64,000 nucleotides of DNA from JAVVHH01 sp965199585 (GTDB lineage: Bacteria > Pseudomonadota > Alphaproteobacteria > Acetobacterales > Acetobacteraceae): positions 620,001 to 684,000 of the forward strand of contig CBDASI010000002.1 in assembly GCA_965199585.1 (NCBI GenBank), read 5' to 3'. Shown here piece after piece: positions 1-8,537 of the stretch. The translations under genes and the position numbers were made by a program. The first letter of the stretch is position 1. Each line of letters begins with the position of its first letter. The notes beneath the pieces were generated by a model. That model was not told where the DNA came from and ran no database searches. It worked only from the letters and a program-made list of their open reading frames with translations.

Positions 1-434
1 CGGATGCCGATGTCGACGGCGCGCACATCGCGTCGTTGCTGATGACCTTCTTTTATCGCAAGCTGCCGGAACTGGTCCGCTTCGGGCATCTTTATTTGGC
101 CCAGCCGCCGCTGTTCCGCCTCACACAGGGCGCCAAGTCGGTTTACGCGATGAGCGATAGCGACAAGGATCGGGCAATGAAGCGAGACTTCAAGGCGGGT
201 AGCAAGGTGGAGGTGAGCCGGTTCAAGGGCCTGGGCGAGATGCCGCCTTCGGCGCTGAAGGAAACCACGATGGATCCGAAGCGTCGAACCTTGCTCAAAG
301 TGGTCGCGGCCGTGGAGGACCGGGCTGAGACGAACACGCTGGTTGAAAGCCTGATGGGGCGTAAGCCGGAACTTCGATTCCAATTCATCCAGCAACATGC
401 GCGCCTGATCGAAACGCAGGAACTGGACGTCTGA
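1..434 (+). CDS. parE: DNA topoisomerase IV subunit B (ParE), C-terminal fragment
   Basis: This is the 3' end of a type IIA topoisomerase B subunit; the reading frame is open at the left edge, so the gene continues outside the window. The visible 143 or so residues hold the TOPRIM acidic metal motif DADVDGAHI, the LYLAQPPLFR segment and the RFKGLGEMPP segment near the C-terminus. The wording of these motifs is that of ParE rather than GyrB, which usually reads YADVDGSHI. ParE supplies the ATPase and TOPRIM half of topoisomerase IV, which decatenates daughter chromosomes with ParC. No parC is visible here. The ParE/GyrB choice rests on short motifs only. Confidence 0.9.
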   Translation, partial: DADVDGAHIASLLMTFFYRKLPELVRFGHLYLAQPPLFRLTQGAKSVYAMSDSDKDRAMKRDFKAGSKVEVSRFKGLGEMPPSALKETTMDPKRRTLLKVVAAVEDRAETNTLVESLMGRKPELRFQFIQQHARLIETQELDV

Positions 435-453
435 GCCGAACCTGGGCCAACTT

Positions 454-744
454 CTAGTTCTCTCGGTGCCGTAGGTTCCATAGACGTTCGTGAGCGGCGA
501 TGAGGCCCTCCATGTTTCGGCGGCGATTGGGATCGGGCTGCGCCGATTTACGCGACAACATCAGTTCCAGAATTTGTAATACATGCCGGCCCACCTCTAT
601 GTCTGCCACGTCACAGGCATGGTGGAACGCGACGAGAAGCTTGTCCTCGAGCCGGCGTGTATAGCGGCGGACTGGAACAGCGACTTGCGGAGCAGACGGA
701 CTTTCTGTTCCGCTAATGTCGTCTTCATTGGGCAGACGCGCCAT
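454..744 (-). CDS. Small conserved hypothetical protein (96 aa)
   Basis: A short ORF convergent with parE. The protein is charged and predicted helical, with the segments RRLEDKLLVAFHHACD and AAHERLWNLRH. These resemble a small family I recall from alphaproteobacteria in which a LEDKILIAFHQACD-type stretch is followed by an AAHERLW tail. No catalytic motif, signal peptide or membrane segment is visible. The function is unknown. The ATG start gives a compact protein and nothing supports a longer version. Confidence 0.6.
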   Translation of the reverse strand: MARLPNEDDISGTESPSAPQVAVPVRRYTRRLEDKLLVAFHHACDVADIEVGRHVLQILELMLSRKSAQPDPNRRRNMEGLIAAHERLWNLRHREN

Positions 745-846
745 GATACCTCATAGCAGTTGTGTCGCGCGGTGGTCTCGACGTCAGCAAGACGGCAGCC
801 GACCGTAGCGCCCCAATTTTTGGGGAGTATACCGGCTATACTGCAT

Positions 847-1167
847 TGAAAGATTCTCAAAGGGGTTTGCGGGCAGACCAGTCATCGGTTTGCTCATCGT
901 GCTGAAATTCGCAGGCAATCCGTCGTGCGGGGCGACAAGAACATCACTCATGAACCACATGTTGGCATGGAGTGGTTTACAATTCGTGAACACGAGCCGA
1001 CCGGGCCACCCGGGCATTCTCGCATCGGGTTCCGGGTCGAGATCGAAACGTTACGCGCTCGTCGCCAATATCTCAACCAAGATGCAGAGACGAATGGTGC
1101 GCTTTGCTGATGATCGAGTCAGCCTGGCCTGAGTCGCCCACACCCAGAACACTGAAAGCTTCTCAAA
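847..1167 (+). repeat. Pair of near-identical 15-mers bounding the intergenic segment
   Basis: TGAAAGATTCTCAAA at 847-861 and TGAAAGCTTCTCAAA at 1153-1167 differ at one base and are 306 bp apart in direct orientation. They bracket the gene-poor stretch. They may be duplicated regulatory sites or the scar of an insertion or rearrangement; sequence alone does not decide. Confidence 0.4.
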
Positions 1168-1180
1168 TCGCTGCCCGCGA

Positions 1181-1196
1181 TGTAGCCTTGGCTACA
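1181..1196. promoter_or_regulatory. Palindromic MntR-type operator candidate for mntH
   Basis: TGTAGCC-TT-GGCTACA is a perfect 7-bp inverted repeat with a 2-bp spacer, centred about 30 bp before the mntH start. Its core TAGCC-TT-GGCTA resembles the enterobacterial MntR box as I remember it (TAGC..AAG..GCTA type). A DtxR/MntR-type regulator is encoded directly after mntH, so Mn(II)-dependent self-repression of mntH-mntR is the simple reading. Binding is inferred, not shown. Confidence 0.6.
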
Positions 1197-1219
1197 CTTT
1201 CAATCTGGACCACGAAGTC

Positions 1220-2530
1220 ATGGCCGACCGCCTTCTCTCGCCGAGAGCTCCGAGCTTGCCAGAGTCGAACGCAAGCGTCCCCGTGCATGGCGGATGGTGG
1301 CGCCGGGCATTCGCGTTCGTCGGGCCGGGCTACCTCGTCTCCGTCGGCTATATGGACCCCGGCAACTGGGCGACCGACATCGCAGGCGGTTCGAAATACG
1401 GCTACGACCTGCTCGCCGTCGTGTTGCTCTCGAGCGTGCTGGCGATGATCATGCAGACACTGGCCGCCCGCCTCGGCATCGGTACCGGGCGGGACCTGGC
1501 GCAACTCTGCCGTGAGCGCTACTCGCGGCCGATTTCGGTCGCGCTGTGGCTCGCCTGCGAAGCGGCCATCATCGCCTGCGACGTCGCCGAGGTCATCGGC
1601 ACCGCCATCGCCCTACAGCTACTGTTCGGCCTGCCCATCATGGTCGGCGCGGCGCTCACGGTGCTGGACGCCTTCCTCGTGCTCGGCCTCATGCAACGCG
1701 GGTTCCGCACGCTCGAAGCATTCGTCGTCGCCCTGCTCATCGTCATCGCCACCTGTTTCGGGCTGCAGATCGCCATGGCCGCCCCGCCCGTCGCCGCCGT
1801 CCTCGCCGGCTTCGTGCCGCATGCCTCTATCGTGACCGACCCGGCCAAGCTCTATCTGGCCATCGGCATCATCGGGGCGACCATCATGCCCCATAATCTC
1901 TATCTGCACTCCTCGATCGTCCAAACCCGCGACTACGAGCGCACGTCGGCCGGACGCCTGGAAGCCGCGCGCTTTGCCGCCGTCGACAGCAGCGTCGCCC
2001 TGACGCTCGCGCTGTTCGTCAATGCGGCGATCCTGATCCTGGCCGGCGCGGTATTCCACGCTGCCGGGCACACCGACATCGCCGAAATCGGCGACGCGCA
2101 CGCGCTGCTGGCCCCGCTGCTGGGCGTCGGCGTGGCCAGCACGCTGTTCGCCGTTGCGCTGCTGGCCTCGGGCATCAACTCGACGCTGACGGCGACGCTG
2201 GCCGGCCAAATCGTAATGGAGGGCTTCATCGACCTCCGCCTCGCACCCTGGAAGCGCCGCCTGATCACGCGCGGCCTCGCCGTCATCCCCGTGCTCGCCA
2301 TCACCGCGATCTACGGCGAAAGCGGCACCGGCCAGCTCCTGGTGCTGAGCCAGATCCTGCTGTCGATGCAGTTGCCGTTCGCGATGATCCCGCTGGTGAT
2401 CTTCGCCGGCGACCGCGACTTGATGGGTCGGCTGGCGATGTCTCGCCCGATGAGCATCATCGCGTGGACGACGACGGCGCTGATCGTCATGCTGAACGTC
2501 AAGCTCATCTGGGACAGCGTCGCAGGTTAA
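1220..2530 (+). CDS. mntH: Nramp-family Mn2+/divalent metal:proton symporter MntH
   Basis: A 436-residue inner-membrane protein with about eleven hydrophobic spans. It carries the two Nramp metal-site signatures: DPGN at residues 46-49 (helix 1) and MPHN at 223-226 (helix 6). The family imports Mn(II), and less well Fe(II), using the proton gradient. The length is normal for MntH. It is followed after one base by a DtxR/MntR-type regulator and preceded by a 16-bp palindrome, which together point to manganese rather than iron as the physiological substrate. The ATG at 1220 lies about 23 bp past the palindrome and leaves a short cytoplasmic N-terminus of normal length. Confidence 0.95.
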   Translation: MADRLLSPRAPSLPESNASVPVHGGWWRRAFAFVGPGYLVSVGYMDPGNWATDIAGGSKYGYDLLAVVLLSSVLAMIMQTLAARLGIGTGRDLAQLCRERYSRPISVALWLACEAAIIACDVAEVIGTAIALQLLFGLPIMVGAALTVLDAFLVLGLMQRGFRTLEAFVVALLIVIATCFGLQIAMAAPPVAAVLAGFVPHASIVTDPAKLYLAIGIIGATIMPHNLYLHSSIVQTRDYERTSAGRLEAARFAAVDSSVALTLALFVNAAILILAGAVFHAAGHTDIAEIGDAHALLAPLLGVGVASTLFAVALLASGINSTLTATLAGQIVMEGFIDLRLAPWKRRLITRGLAVIPVLAITAIYGESGTGQLLVLSQILLSMQLPFAMIPLVIFAGDRDLMGRLAMSRPMSIIAWTTTALIVMLNVKLIWDSVAG

Positions 2531-2531
2531 C

Positions 2532-2972
2532 ATGTCCGCATCGTCAGAACTCCCGGCGGTCCCGATCCAGGCCAACCGCTTCGCCCAGGCGCGAACGGCG
2601 CAATCCACCGCGTTGCTGGAGGATTATGCCGAGCTGATCGCCGATCTGCTGGACCAGCAAGGCGAGGCGCGGACGACGGACATGGCCAAGCGCCTCGGCG
2701 TATCACACGCGACGGCGATCAAGGCGCTCAGCCGGCTCAAGCGCGAAGGGCTGGTGACTGCGCGGCCCTATCGCGGCGTGTTCCTGACCGAGGCCGGCCG
2801 CGAGATGGCCGACCGGGCCCGGGCGCGGCATCGCCTGGTAGTCGACCTGCTGCTGACGATCGGGGTGCCGCGCGAGGCGGCCGAACAGGACGCGGAGGGC
2901 ATTGAGCACCATGTCTCCGACACGACCCTGGCTGCCTTCGCGTCATTCCTGGCTGGGACCGTGCGCTCTTAG
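2532..2972 (+). CDS. mntR: Manganese-responsive repressor MntR (DtxR family)
   Basis: 146 residues. An N-terminal winged helix (about residues 30-95, including TTDMAKRLGVSHATAIKALS as recognition region) is followed by the DtxR-family metal-binding and dimerisation part. Likely metal ligands are the His of RARHRLVVD and the Glu/Glu/His of AEGIEHH, matching the H77/E99/E102/H103 set of Bacillus MntR. There is no SH3 domain, as in MntR proper. It is translationally coupled to mntH (one base apart) and probably represses the pair through the palindrome at 1181-1196. Its 3' end overlaps the convergent ABC gene by 4 bp. Confidence 0.9.
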   Translation: MSASSELPAVPIQANRFAQARTAQSTALLEDYAELIADLLDQQGEARTTDMAKRLGVSHATAIKALSRLKREGLVTARPYRGVFLTEAGREMADRARARHRLVVDLLLTIGVPREAAEQDAEGIEHHVSDTTLAAFASFLAGTVRS

Positions 2973-3928
2973 GCCATCTCGGCCAGTTCGTGCACGCGCA
3001 GGCAGCGGGCAGTCCGCCCGGGGCCGATCGCTTCTTCGGGCGGCAGCCGGGTGGTGCAGAAGGCGGTCGCGGCCGGACAGCGCGGCGCGAATGCGCAGCC
3101 CGGCGGAGGCATCCTCATGTCCGGCGGCGCGCCCGGGATCGAGGCGATCTCGCCACTCCCACTGCGCATCACCGAGGCGAGCAGGCCCCGCGTATAGGGA
3201 TGCGCCGGATGCCGCAGGATGTCCCGCACCGGCCCCTGCTCGACGATCTGCCCGGCATACATCACCGCCACCCGGTCGGCGACTTCGGCCGCCACGCCGA
3301 GGTCGTGCGTGACGATCACCATGCCCATGCCCAACTCGCGCTGCAGTGAGCGCAGCAGCACCAAAACCTGGATCTGCACCGTCGCGTCCAGCGCCGTCGT
3401 CGGCTCGTCGGCCAGCAGCAGTCGCGGGCGACAGGACAGCGCCATCGCGATCACCACGCGCTGCCGCAACCCGCCGGATAGCTCGTGCGGATAGGCGTCC
3501 AGCCGTCGTGCCGCATCCGGCACCCGGACCAACTCCAGCACCTCGAGCGCCCGCGCCCGCGCCGCCGTCGCGTCGAGGCCGAGGTGCCGCCGCACCGCTT
3601 CGACGATTTGCTGGCCGACCGTGTAGACCGGGTCGAGCGCCGTCATCGGCTCCTGGAACACCATCGCGACCACGCCGCCGCGGATGGCGCGCAACGCCTT
3701 GCCGCCCATCGCCGTCACGTCGCGGCCTTCGACCTGGATGCCGCCCTCGATGCGCGCGGCGGGCGGCAGCAGCCGCATCAGCGCCCGCATCGTCACGCTC
3801 TTGCCGGACCCGCTCTCGCCGAGCAGGCACACGACCTCGCCGGGCGCCACCTCCAGGCTGACGCCGCGCACCGCGGCGACAGGCCCGAACTTGACCCGGA
3901 GATCATCCAGTTGCGCCAGCGCCGTCAT
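2969..3928 (-). CDS. Oligopeptide/dipeptide ABC transporter ATP-binding protein (DppD/OppD type)
   Basis: About 319 residues. Walker A GESGSGKS is at residues 37-44, the ABC signature is LSGGLRQR and the Walker B region reads LLADEPTTALD. The C-terminal oligo_HPY extension has the paired-Cys element CAFAPRCPAATAFC typical of Opp/Dpp ATPases. I chose the ATG at 3928, which overlaps the stop of the preceding gene as ATGA; the frame stays open further upstream but that part is low-complexity. It pairs with the following DppF-type ATPase to drive the two permeases encoded upstream in the same minus-strand operon. The exact peptide substrate is not visible from sequence. Confidence 0.9.
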   Translation of the reverse strand: MTALAQLDDLRVKFGPVAAVRGVSLEVAPGEVVCLLGESGSGKSVTMRALMRLLPPAARIEGGIQVEGRDVTAMGGKALRAIRGGVVAMVFQEPMTALDPVYTVGQQIVEAVRRHLGLDATAARARALEVLELVRVPDAARRLDAYPHELSGGLRQRVVIAMALSCRPRLLLADEPTTALDATVQIQVLVLLRSLQRELGMGMVIVTHDLGVAAEVADRVAVMYAGQIVEQGPVRDILRHPAHPYTRGLLASVMRSGSGEIASIPGAPPDMRMPPPGCAFAPRCPAATAFCTTRLPPEEAIGPGRTARCLRVHELAEMA

Positions 3929-4956
3929 GCCGCGACCCCGACCGCCTCGGTGTGGCCCGAGCCGGGAACCAGCATGTGACACATCGCCAGGTGCCCGGCC
4001 TCGCCACCCAGCCCCGGCACCGCCTCCGCGCACACGGGCTCACCATGCGGACAGCGCGTGCGGAAGCGGCAGCCCGACGGTGGGTTGGCCGGCGACGGCG
4101 GGTCGCCGGTGATCGGCGCGTGCTCGACCCGGTGGTCCGGGTCCATGCTGAGGCGTGAGGCGAGCAACGCCTGCGTATACGGGTGCAGCGGGCGCGCGAA
4201 CACCGCGTCGGCCGGGCCGCTCTCGACCACCCAGCCGAGATACAACACCAGCACGCGGTCGCTGACGTGCTGCACGACGGCAAGGTCGTGTGAGATGAAT
4301 AGGTAGGTCAGCCCCAGCTCGGCCTTCAACCGCGCCAGCAGGTTGAGCACCTGCGCCTCGACCGATTTGTCGAGCGCACTGACGGCCTCGTCGAGGATCA
4401 CGAGCCGCGGGTCGAGCGCCAGGGCGCGCGCGATGTTGACGCGCTGCTTCTGGCCGCCGGAGAGCTCATGCGGGTAGCGGGGACCGAACAGTGCTGGGTC
4501 GAGCCCGACGCGGCGGAGCGTCTCGTCGGCGGCCGCGGCGGCCTCGCGCCGACTTCGGCCAAGCGCAAGCGGCCCGAAGCCGACGCTATCGCGGACTGGC
4601 ATGCGGGGATTGAGTGAACTCGCGCTGTCCTGAAACACCATCTGCACCTGCCGGCGCAGATCGCGCAGGCTGATGCCGTCAGGCGCGTCGACCTGCTCAC
4701 CGTCGAACACTAGCTCGCCGGCATCGGGCTCTATCAGGTGCAGCAGCAGCCGCGCCAGCGTGCTCTTGCCGCAGCCGCTCTCGCCGACCACGCCGAGCGT
4801 CTCGCCCTTGGCGATGCTGAACGAAATCCCGTCGACCGCGCGAACGGCGCCGCCGGGGATGCGGAAGTGCTTCTTGAGGTCGGTCGCAATCAGCAGCGGC
4901 TGCGCCGGCCCGCCCCGATCAGCATTCTCGGCGGTCTTTCGCTTCGACAGGATCAT
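3925..4956 (-). CDS. Oligopeptide/dipeptide ABC transporter ATP-binding protein (DppF/OppF type)
   Basis: About 343 residues, the second ATPase of the transporter. Walker A is GESGCGKST and the signature LSGGQKQR. The Walker B stretch reads LVILDEAVSALD, with Ala where Pro is usual, while the catalytic Glu is kept. The C-terminal HPY element CRFRTRCPHGEPVC is present. The start at 4956 overlaps the preceding permease stop as ATGA, consistent with translational coupling. Together with the DppD-type protein it forms the heterodimeric motor common to peptide importers. Confidence 0.9.
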   Translation of the reverse strand: MILSKRKTAENADRGGPAQPLLIATDLKKHFRIPGGAVRAVDGISFSIAKGETLGVVGESGCGKSTLARLLLHLIEPDAGELVFDGEQVDAPDGISLRDLRRQVQMVFQDSASSLNPRMPVRDSVGFGPLALGRSRREAAAAADETLRRVGLDPALFGPRYPHELSGGQKQRVNIARALALDPRLVILDEAVSALDKSVEAQVLNLLARLKAELGLTYLFISHDLAVVQHVSDRVLVLYLGWVVESGPADAVFARPLHPYTQALLASRLSMDPDHRVEHAPITGDPPSPANPPSGCRFRTRCPHGEPVCAEAVPGLGGEAGHLAMCHMLVPGSGHTEAVGVAA

Positions 4957-5846
4957 CGGATCCGCACGTCCATCGCCGAGCGCAGCCCATCGCTCACTAG
5001 GTTGAAGCACATCGACGTCAGGAAGATCGCCACCCCCGGCACGGCACAGACCCAGGGCTGCACATAGATCGCCTGCCGCAGCGTCGACAGCATGAGGCCC
5101 CAGTCCGGGATCGGCGGCCGCACCCCAAGGCCGAGGAACGACAGCCCCGAGGCGAGCAGGATGCTGACGCTGACCAGGCTAGACGCGTAGACCAGCACCG
5201 GCGCCAGCACGTTGCCGAGCAGATGATGCCGGATGATCATCATGTGCCCCGCGCCAGTGGCCCGCGCCGCCTCGACGAAATCGAGGTTGCGCACCTGCGT
5301 CGTCGCGGTCTCCGCAATGCGGCACATGGCCGGGATAAACACCAGCGCCAGCGCGATCAGCCCGTTGAGCATTCCGCCGCCCATGGCGCCCGAGATCGCG
5401 ACCGCCAGCAGCACCGACGGAAAGGCGTAGAACACGTCCATCACCCGCATGATCAGCCCGCCGACCCAGCCGCCGGCATAGCCCGCGACGATGCCCAGCG
5501 TCCCGCCCACCAGCCCGGCGAAGATCACCGGCGAGACGCCCATCAGCAGCGACGTCCGCCCACCGTAAAGGATGCGCGCCAGCACGTCGCGCCCGAGCTC
5601 GTCGGTGCCGAGCAGGTGCCCGCGGAAGCCGAACGGCTTCAGCCGCAGAAGGATACTCTCTTTATAAGGGTCGAACGGCGACAGCAGCGGCGCGAACACT
5701 GCCGACAGGAGGATGGCGAGCAGCAGCGCGCCGATCAGCAGCGTCACCGGGTCGCGCTGCAGGCGACGGCGAACCATGCCCCAGTAGCCCGGCCGCGCCA
5801 CCATCTTGGCTGCCGGCACAGCCTCGAGCGTGACCGCTTGCGACAT
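4953..5846 (-). CDS. Peptide ABC transporter permease (DppC type)
   Basis: 297 residues with an N-terminal OppC_N-like leader, then about six membrane spans. The EAA-loop region for ATPase contact includes the EAARATGAGHMMIIRHHLLG area, which fits the ExxRxxG pattern of BPD transport permeases. It overlaps or abuts both neighbours, so the five transporter genes form one transcription unit. It forms the heteromeric channel with the adjacent DppB-type permease. Confidence 0.9.
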   Translation of the reverse strand: MSQAVTLEAVPAAKMVARPGYWGMVRRRLQRDPVTLLIGALLLAILLSAVFAPLLSPFDPYKESILLRLKPFGFRGHLLGTDELGRDVLARILYGGRTSLLMGVSPVIFAGLVGGTLGIVAGYAGGWVGGLIMRVMDVFYAFPSVLLAVAISGAMGGGMLNGLIALALVFIPAMCRIAETATTQVRNLDFVEAARATGAGHMMIIRHHLLGNVLAPVLVYASSLVSVSILLASGLSFLGLGVRPPIPDWGLMLSTLRQAIYVQPWVCAVPGVAIFLTSMCFNLVSDGLRSAMDVRIR

Positions 5847-6814
5847 CAGCTCCTCCGGACCCGCGGGTCGATCGCCGCCTGCAGCAGGTCGACGGCGAGG
5901 TTGGTGGCGAAGAAGATCAGCGACAGTGCCAGGATCGCCCCCTGCAGCACCGGCACGTCGCGGTTGACGATGGCGCGGCCGAGCAGCTGCCCGCTACCGG
6001 GCCAGGCGAACACCGGCTCCACTAGGATCGACCCGCCCATCAGGTAGCCGAACTGCAGCCCCATGATCGCCAGCATCCCCGGCGCGGCGTTCTTCAGCAC
6101 ATGACGCATCACCGCCCACTCGCCGAGCCCCTTAGCCCGCAGCGTGGTGACGAAATCCTGGCTCCGCATTTCCAGCACCGCCGCCCGCGTCGAGCGCGCA
6201 ATGATGCCGATCGGCACCAGCGACAGCGTAATGACCGGCATGACGAGATACCGCGCGTCGTCCCAGTTCCAGGCGGAAAACTGTCCGGACCCGTTGGCGC
6301 CCATGCCGGAGGCCGGCAACCACGACAGCTCGACCGCGAACACGATCACCATCACCAGCCCGAGCCAGTAATTCGGCACGCTGACGCCCATCACCGCCGT
6401 CCCGGTAACCAGCCGGTCTAGCAGCTTGCCGCCCCAGCTATCGGATGCCCACCCCGCGACCGTCCCCAGCCCGGCGCCGATGATGAACGAGAGCGGCACC
6501 GCGAACAGCGCCAATTCCAGCGTGTTGACCAGCGCGCCGCCTACCTCGAGGCCGACCGGTCGCCGGGTCGAGACGGAGAGGCCGAAATCGCCATGCAGCG
6601 CGCGCCAGGTCCAATTGGCGAACTGCACCGGCAGCGGCTTGTCGAACCCGTAGGCGCGTTTGACGATCTCGATCGTGTCGGCGCTTGCATCCGGCGGCAG
6701 CACCGTCTGCAACGGATCGCCCGGCGCCAGATAGACCAGCATGAAGGAGACCAGCCCGACCCCGAAGGCGATCGGCAGCGCGTAGAGGAGCCTCATGAGA
6801 ATCGTGCGCGCCAC
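5846..6814 (-). CDS. Peptide ABC transporter permease (DppB type)
   Basis: 322 residues. The first TM is followed by LAPGDPLQTVLPPDAS, the periplasmic element seen in DppB/OppB proteins after helix 1, and the BPD permease EAA-loop lies near LEMRSQDFVTTLRAKGLG. The start is GTG at 6814, preceded by GGGAG at good spacing; a downstream ATG at 6796 would shorten the first helix. The stop shares a base with the start of the DppC-type gene. Its partners are the DppC-type permease and the two ATPases downstream. Confidence 0.9.
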   Translation of the reverse strand: MARTILMRLLYALPIAFGVGLVSFMLVYLAPGDPLQTVLPPDASADTIEIVKRAYGFDKPLPVQFANWTWRALHGDFGLSVSTRRPVGLEVGGALVNTLELALFAVPLSFIIGAGLGTVAGWASDSWGGKLLDRLVTGTAVMGVSVPNYWLGLVMVIVFAVELSWLPASGMGANGSGQFSAWNWDDARYLVMPVITLSLVPIGIIARSTRAAVLEMRSQDFVTTLRAKGLGEWAVMRHVLKNAAPGMLAIMGLQFGYLMGGSILVEPVFAWPGSGQLLGRAIVNRDVPVLQGAILALSLIFFATNLAVDLLQAAIDPRVRRS

Positions 6815-6825
6815 CGGGAGTCTCC

Positions 6826-8400
6826 CTACTTGTCGACCGTGATCGGCGTGAGATCCTGGAACCAGGACTGCGCCTGTACGAAGCCCTTCACCTTGGGCGA
6901 CAGCGCCCGCGGGTTGAGGTCGTGCACCACCCAGATAAACGGCGCGTCAGCCACCATCTTGGCGTTGATCTGCTTGAGGATGGTAAGCCGCTTGGCCGGG
7001 TCGAACTCGTTGAACGCCGCGCTGATGAGGCTCTCCATCTCCGTCGTCTCGTAATGGCCCCAATTGGACCCGTTGGGCGACCACTGCGCCTTGGACGTGA
7101 ACCGCGTCATGCCGGCGATCGGGTCCTGGATCGAGCGCGACACGTTGTTCGCATCGATGCCGGGCGGCGGCGGCACCCGGCTCAGCGCCAGCAGCGCGTT
7201 CCAGTCCATCACCTGCAGCGTCACCTGGAACCCGGCCTCCTCGAGCTGCGACTTGATCAACTCGTTCATCGGCAGCGGCTGCATCTGACCGGAGCCCGAG
7301 GTCGAGATCGCGAACGTTACCTTGCAGGGCAGGCAGCCGGCTTCCTTCAGCAGCGCCCGCGCCTTCGGCACGTCGTAGGTGTAGGGCACCGCCGTGTCAC
7401 CCCAGGCGGTGCCGGGCGGGAAGGCGGTCGTGGCCGGGATGGCGACGCCGTTGAGCAGGTCGACCACGTCGTCCCGGTTGATCGCGTAATTGGCCGCCTG
7501 GCGGACGCGGATGTCCTTGAAGGGGCCGTCGGCCGTGTTGAGCTGGTAAGCCCAGACATGCGGATACTTGTTGGTCACGATCCGCATGCCCGACGATTTC
7601 AGCCGGTCGAGCGCGTCCGGGCTCGGGGCCTCGACGAAGTTCACCTGGCCGGACAGCAGCGCCGCAGTCCGCGTGCTGGCTTCAGGCATCGGCAGCAGCA
7701 CCAACCGGTCCTGCTTCGGGATCCGCGCCTTGTCCCAATAATCCTTATTCGGCACCAGCTCGAGCCGCTCGTGCGGCACCATCTTGTCGAACTTATAGGG
7801 TCCGGTCCCGGACGGGTGGTCGGCAAAGGCCGCCCAATCGTATTTCAGTGCCTCCGCCCGGCATTTACTGGTGATGGCGATGAAGCTCACCTCATAGGGG
7901 AACAGCGACGACGGCACCTTGGTGTAGAGCGCGACCGTGCGGTCGTCGATCTTCTCGGCGCGGGCGAAATTCGGCAGGTAGGCGCGGGCCAGTGCGAATT
8001 GCTGCGGGTTCCACTGCGGCGCTTTTTCGTCGTAGCGGCCGAAGTTCCACACCACGGTCTCGGCATCGAGCGGACAGCCGTCGTGGAACTTGACACCGTC
8101 GCGCAGGGTGAAGATCCATTTGGTGCGGTCGGCCGGGTCGGCCTTCCACTCGGTGGCCAGGCCGGGCTTGATGTCGGCGGACGTGTCGGCCGAGCTGAGG
8201 TCCCAGTTGATCAGAGCGTCGTAGAGGCTGAGCGCGACGAAGCGGAAACCTTCGAAACCCTGGTCGGGGTTGCCGCCGGTAGCGGGGATGTCGCCCGCGG
8301 TCATGGCGACGGTAAGCACGCCTTGCGCCGGGGCGGGGCCGGACGCGAAAGTCGCCCCGATGAGGAAAGCTGCCAGCGCCGTTCGTCTAACCAGATCCAT
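6826..8400 (-). CDS. Peptide ABC transporter periplasmic binding protein (SBP family 5)
   Basis: About 524 residues from the ATG at 8400, which has GAGGG upstream; the longer frame to 8448 is less likely. A Sec signal peptide covers about residues 1-26 and ends in GPAPAQ. The SBP_bac_5 fold is recognisable from the KFHDGCPLDAETVVWNF segment (canonical FHDGxPxxAxDV motif), GTGPYKF and the RQAANYAINRDDVV region. It is the first gene of the dpp-like operon, and an L-asparaginase lies 137 bp upstream in the same direction. An amide-containing peptide substrate is therefore possible but not established. Confidence 0.88.
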   Translation of the reverse strand: MDLVRRTALAAFLIGATFASGPAPAQGVLTVAMTAGDIPATGGNPDQGFEGFRFVALSLYDALINWDLSSADTSADIKPGLATEWKADPADRTKWIFTLRDGVKFHDGCPLDAETVVWNFGRYDEKAPQWNPQQFALARAYLPNFARAEKIDDRTVALYTKVPSSLFPYEVSFIAITSKCRAEALKYDWAAFADHPSGTGPYKFDKMVPHERLELVPNKDYWDKARIPKQDRLVLLPMPEASTRTAALLSGQVNFVEAPSPDALDRLKSSGMRIVTNKYPHVWAYQLNTADGPFKDIRVRQAANYAINRDDVVDLLNGVAIPATTAFPPGTAWGDTAVPYTYDVPKARALLKEAGCLPCKVTFAISTSGSGQMQPLPMNELIKSQLEEAGFQVTLQVMDWNALLALSRVPPPPGIDANNVSRSIQDPIAGMTRFTSKAQWSPNGSNWGHYETTEMESLISAAFNEFDPAKRLTILKQINAKMVADAPFIWVVHDLNPRALSPKVKGFVQAQSWFQDLTPITVDK

Positions 8401-8537
8401 GCTGCCCTCGAGTGCTCGAGGCAAAAATGGCAGAGCCGCTTGCTGCATCGCAACGACGAACTGCGCGGCAGCGATGCTAGATGGGTAGTCTCAAATCAGG
8501 AACTGCACGGTTTCCGGTCGTCTGCTTACGAATTCAG

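Larger units (their letters stand above)
745..1219. other. 475-bp intergenic region upstream of mntH
   Basis: No convincing gene. Base use looks less GC-rich than the flanking genes. A reading frame with a GTG start at 925-1110 (61 codons) has some protein-like character but no recognised motif and could be a remnant. A near-identical 15-mer occurs at 847 and 1153. The last 40 bp carry the MntR-type palindrome that probably controls mntH. Confidence 0.5.

Noticed and set aside
925..1110. 61-codon GTG-start ORF between the small hypothetical gene and mntH
   Set aside because: Some protein-like character but no start signal, no domain and non-typical codon use; kept only as a remark on the intergenic region.
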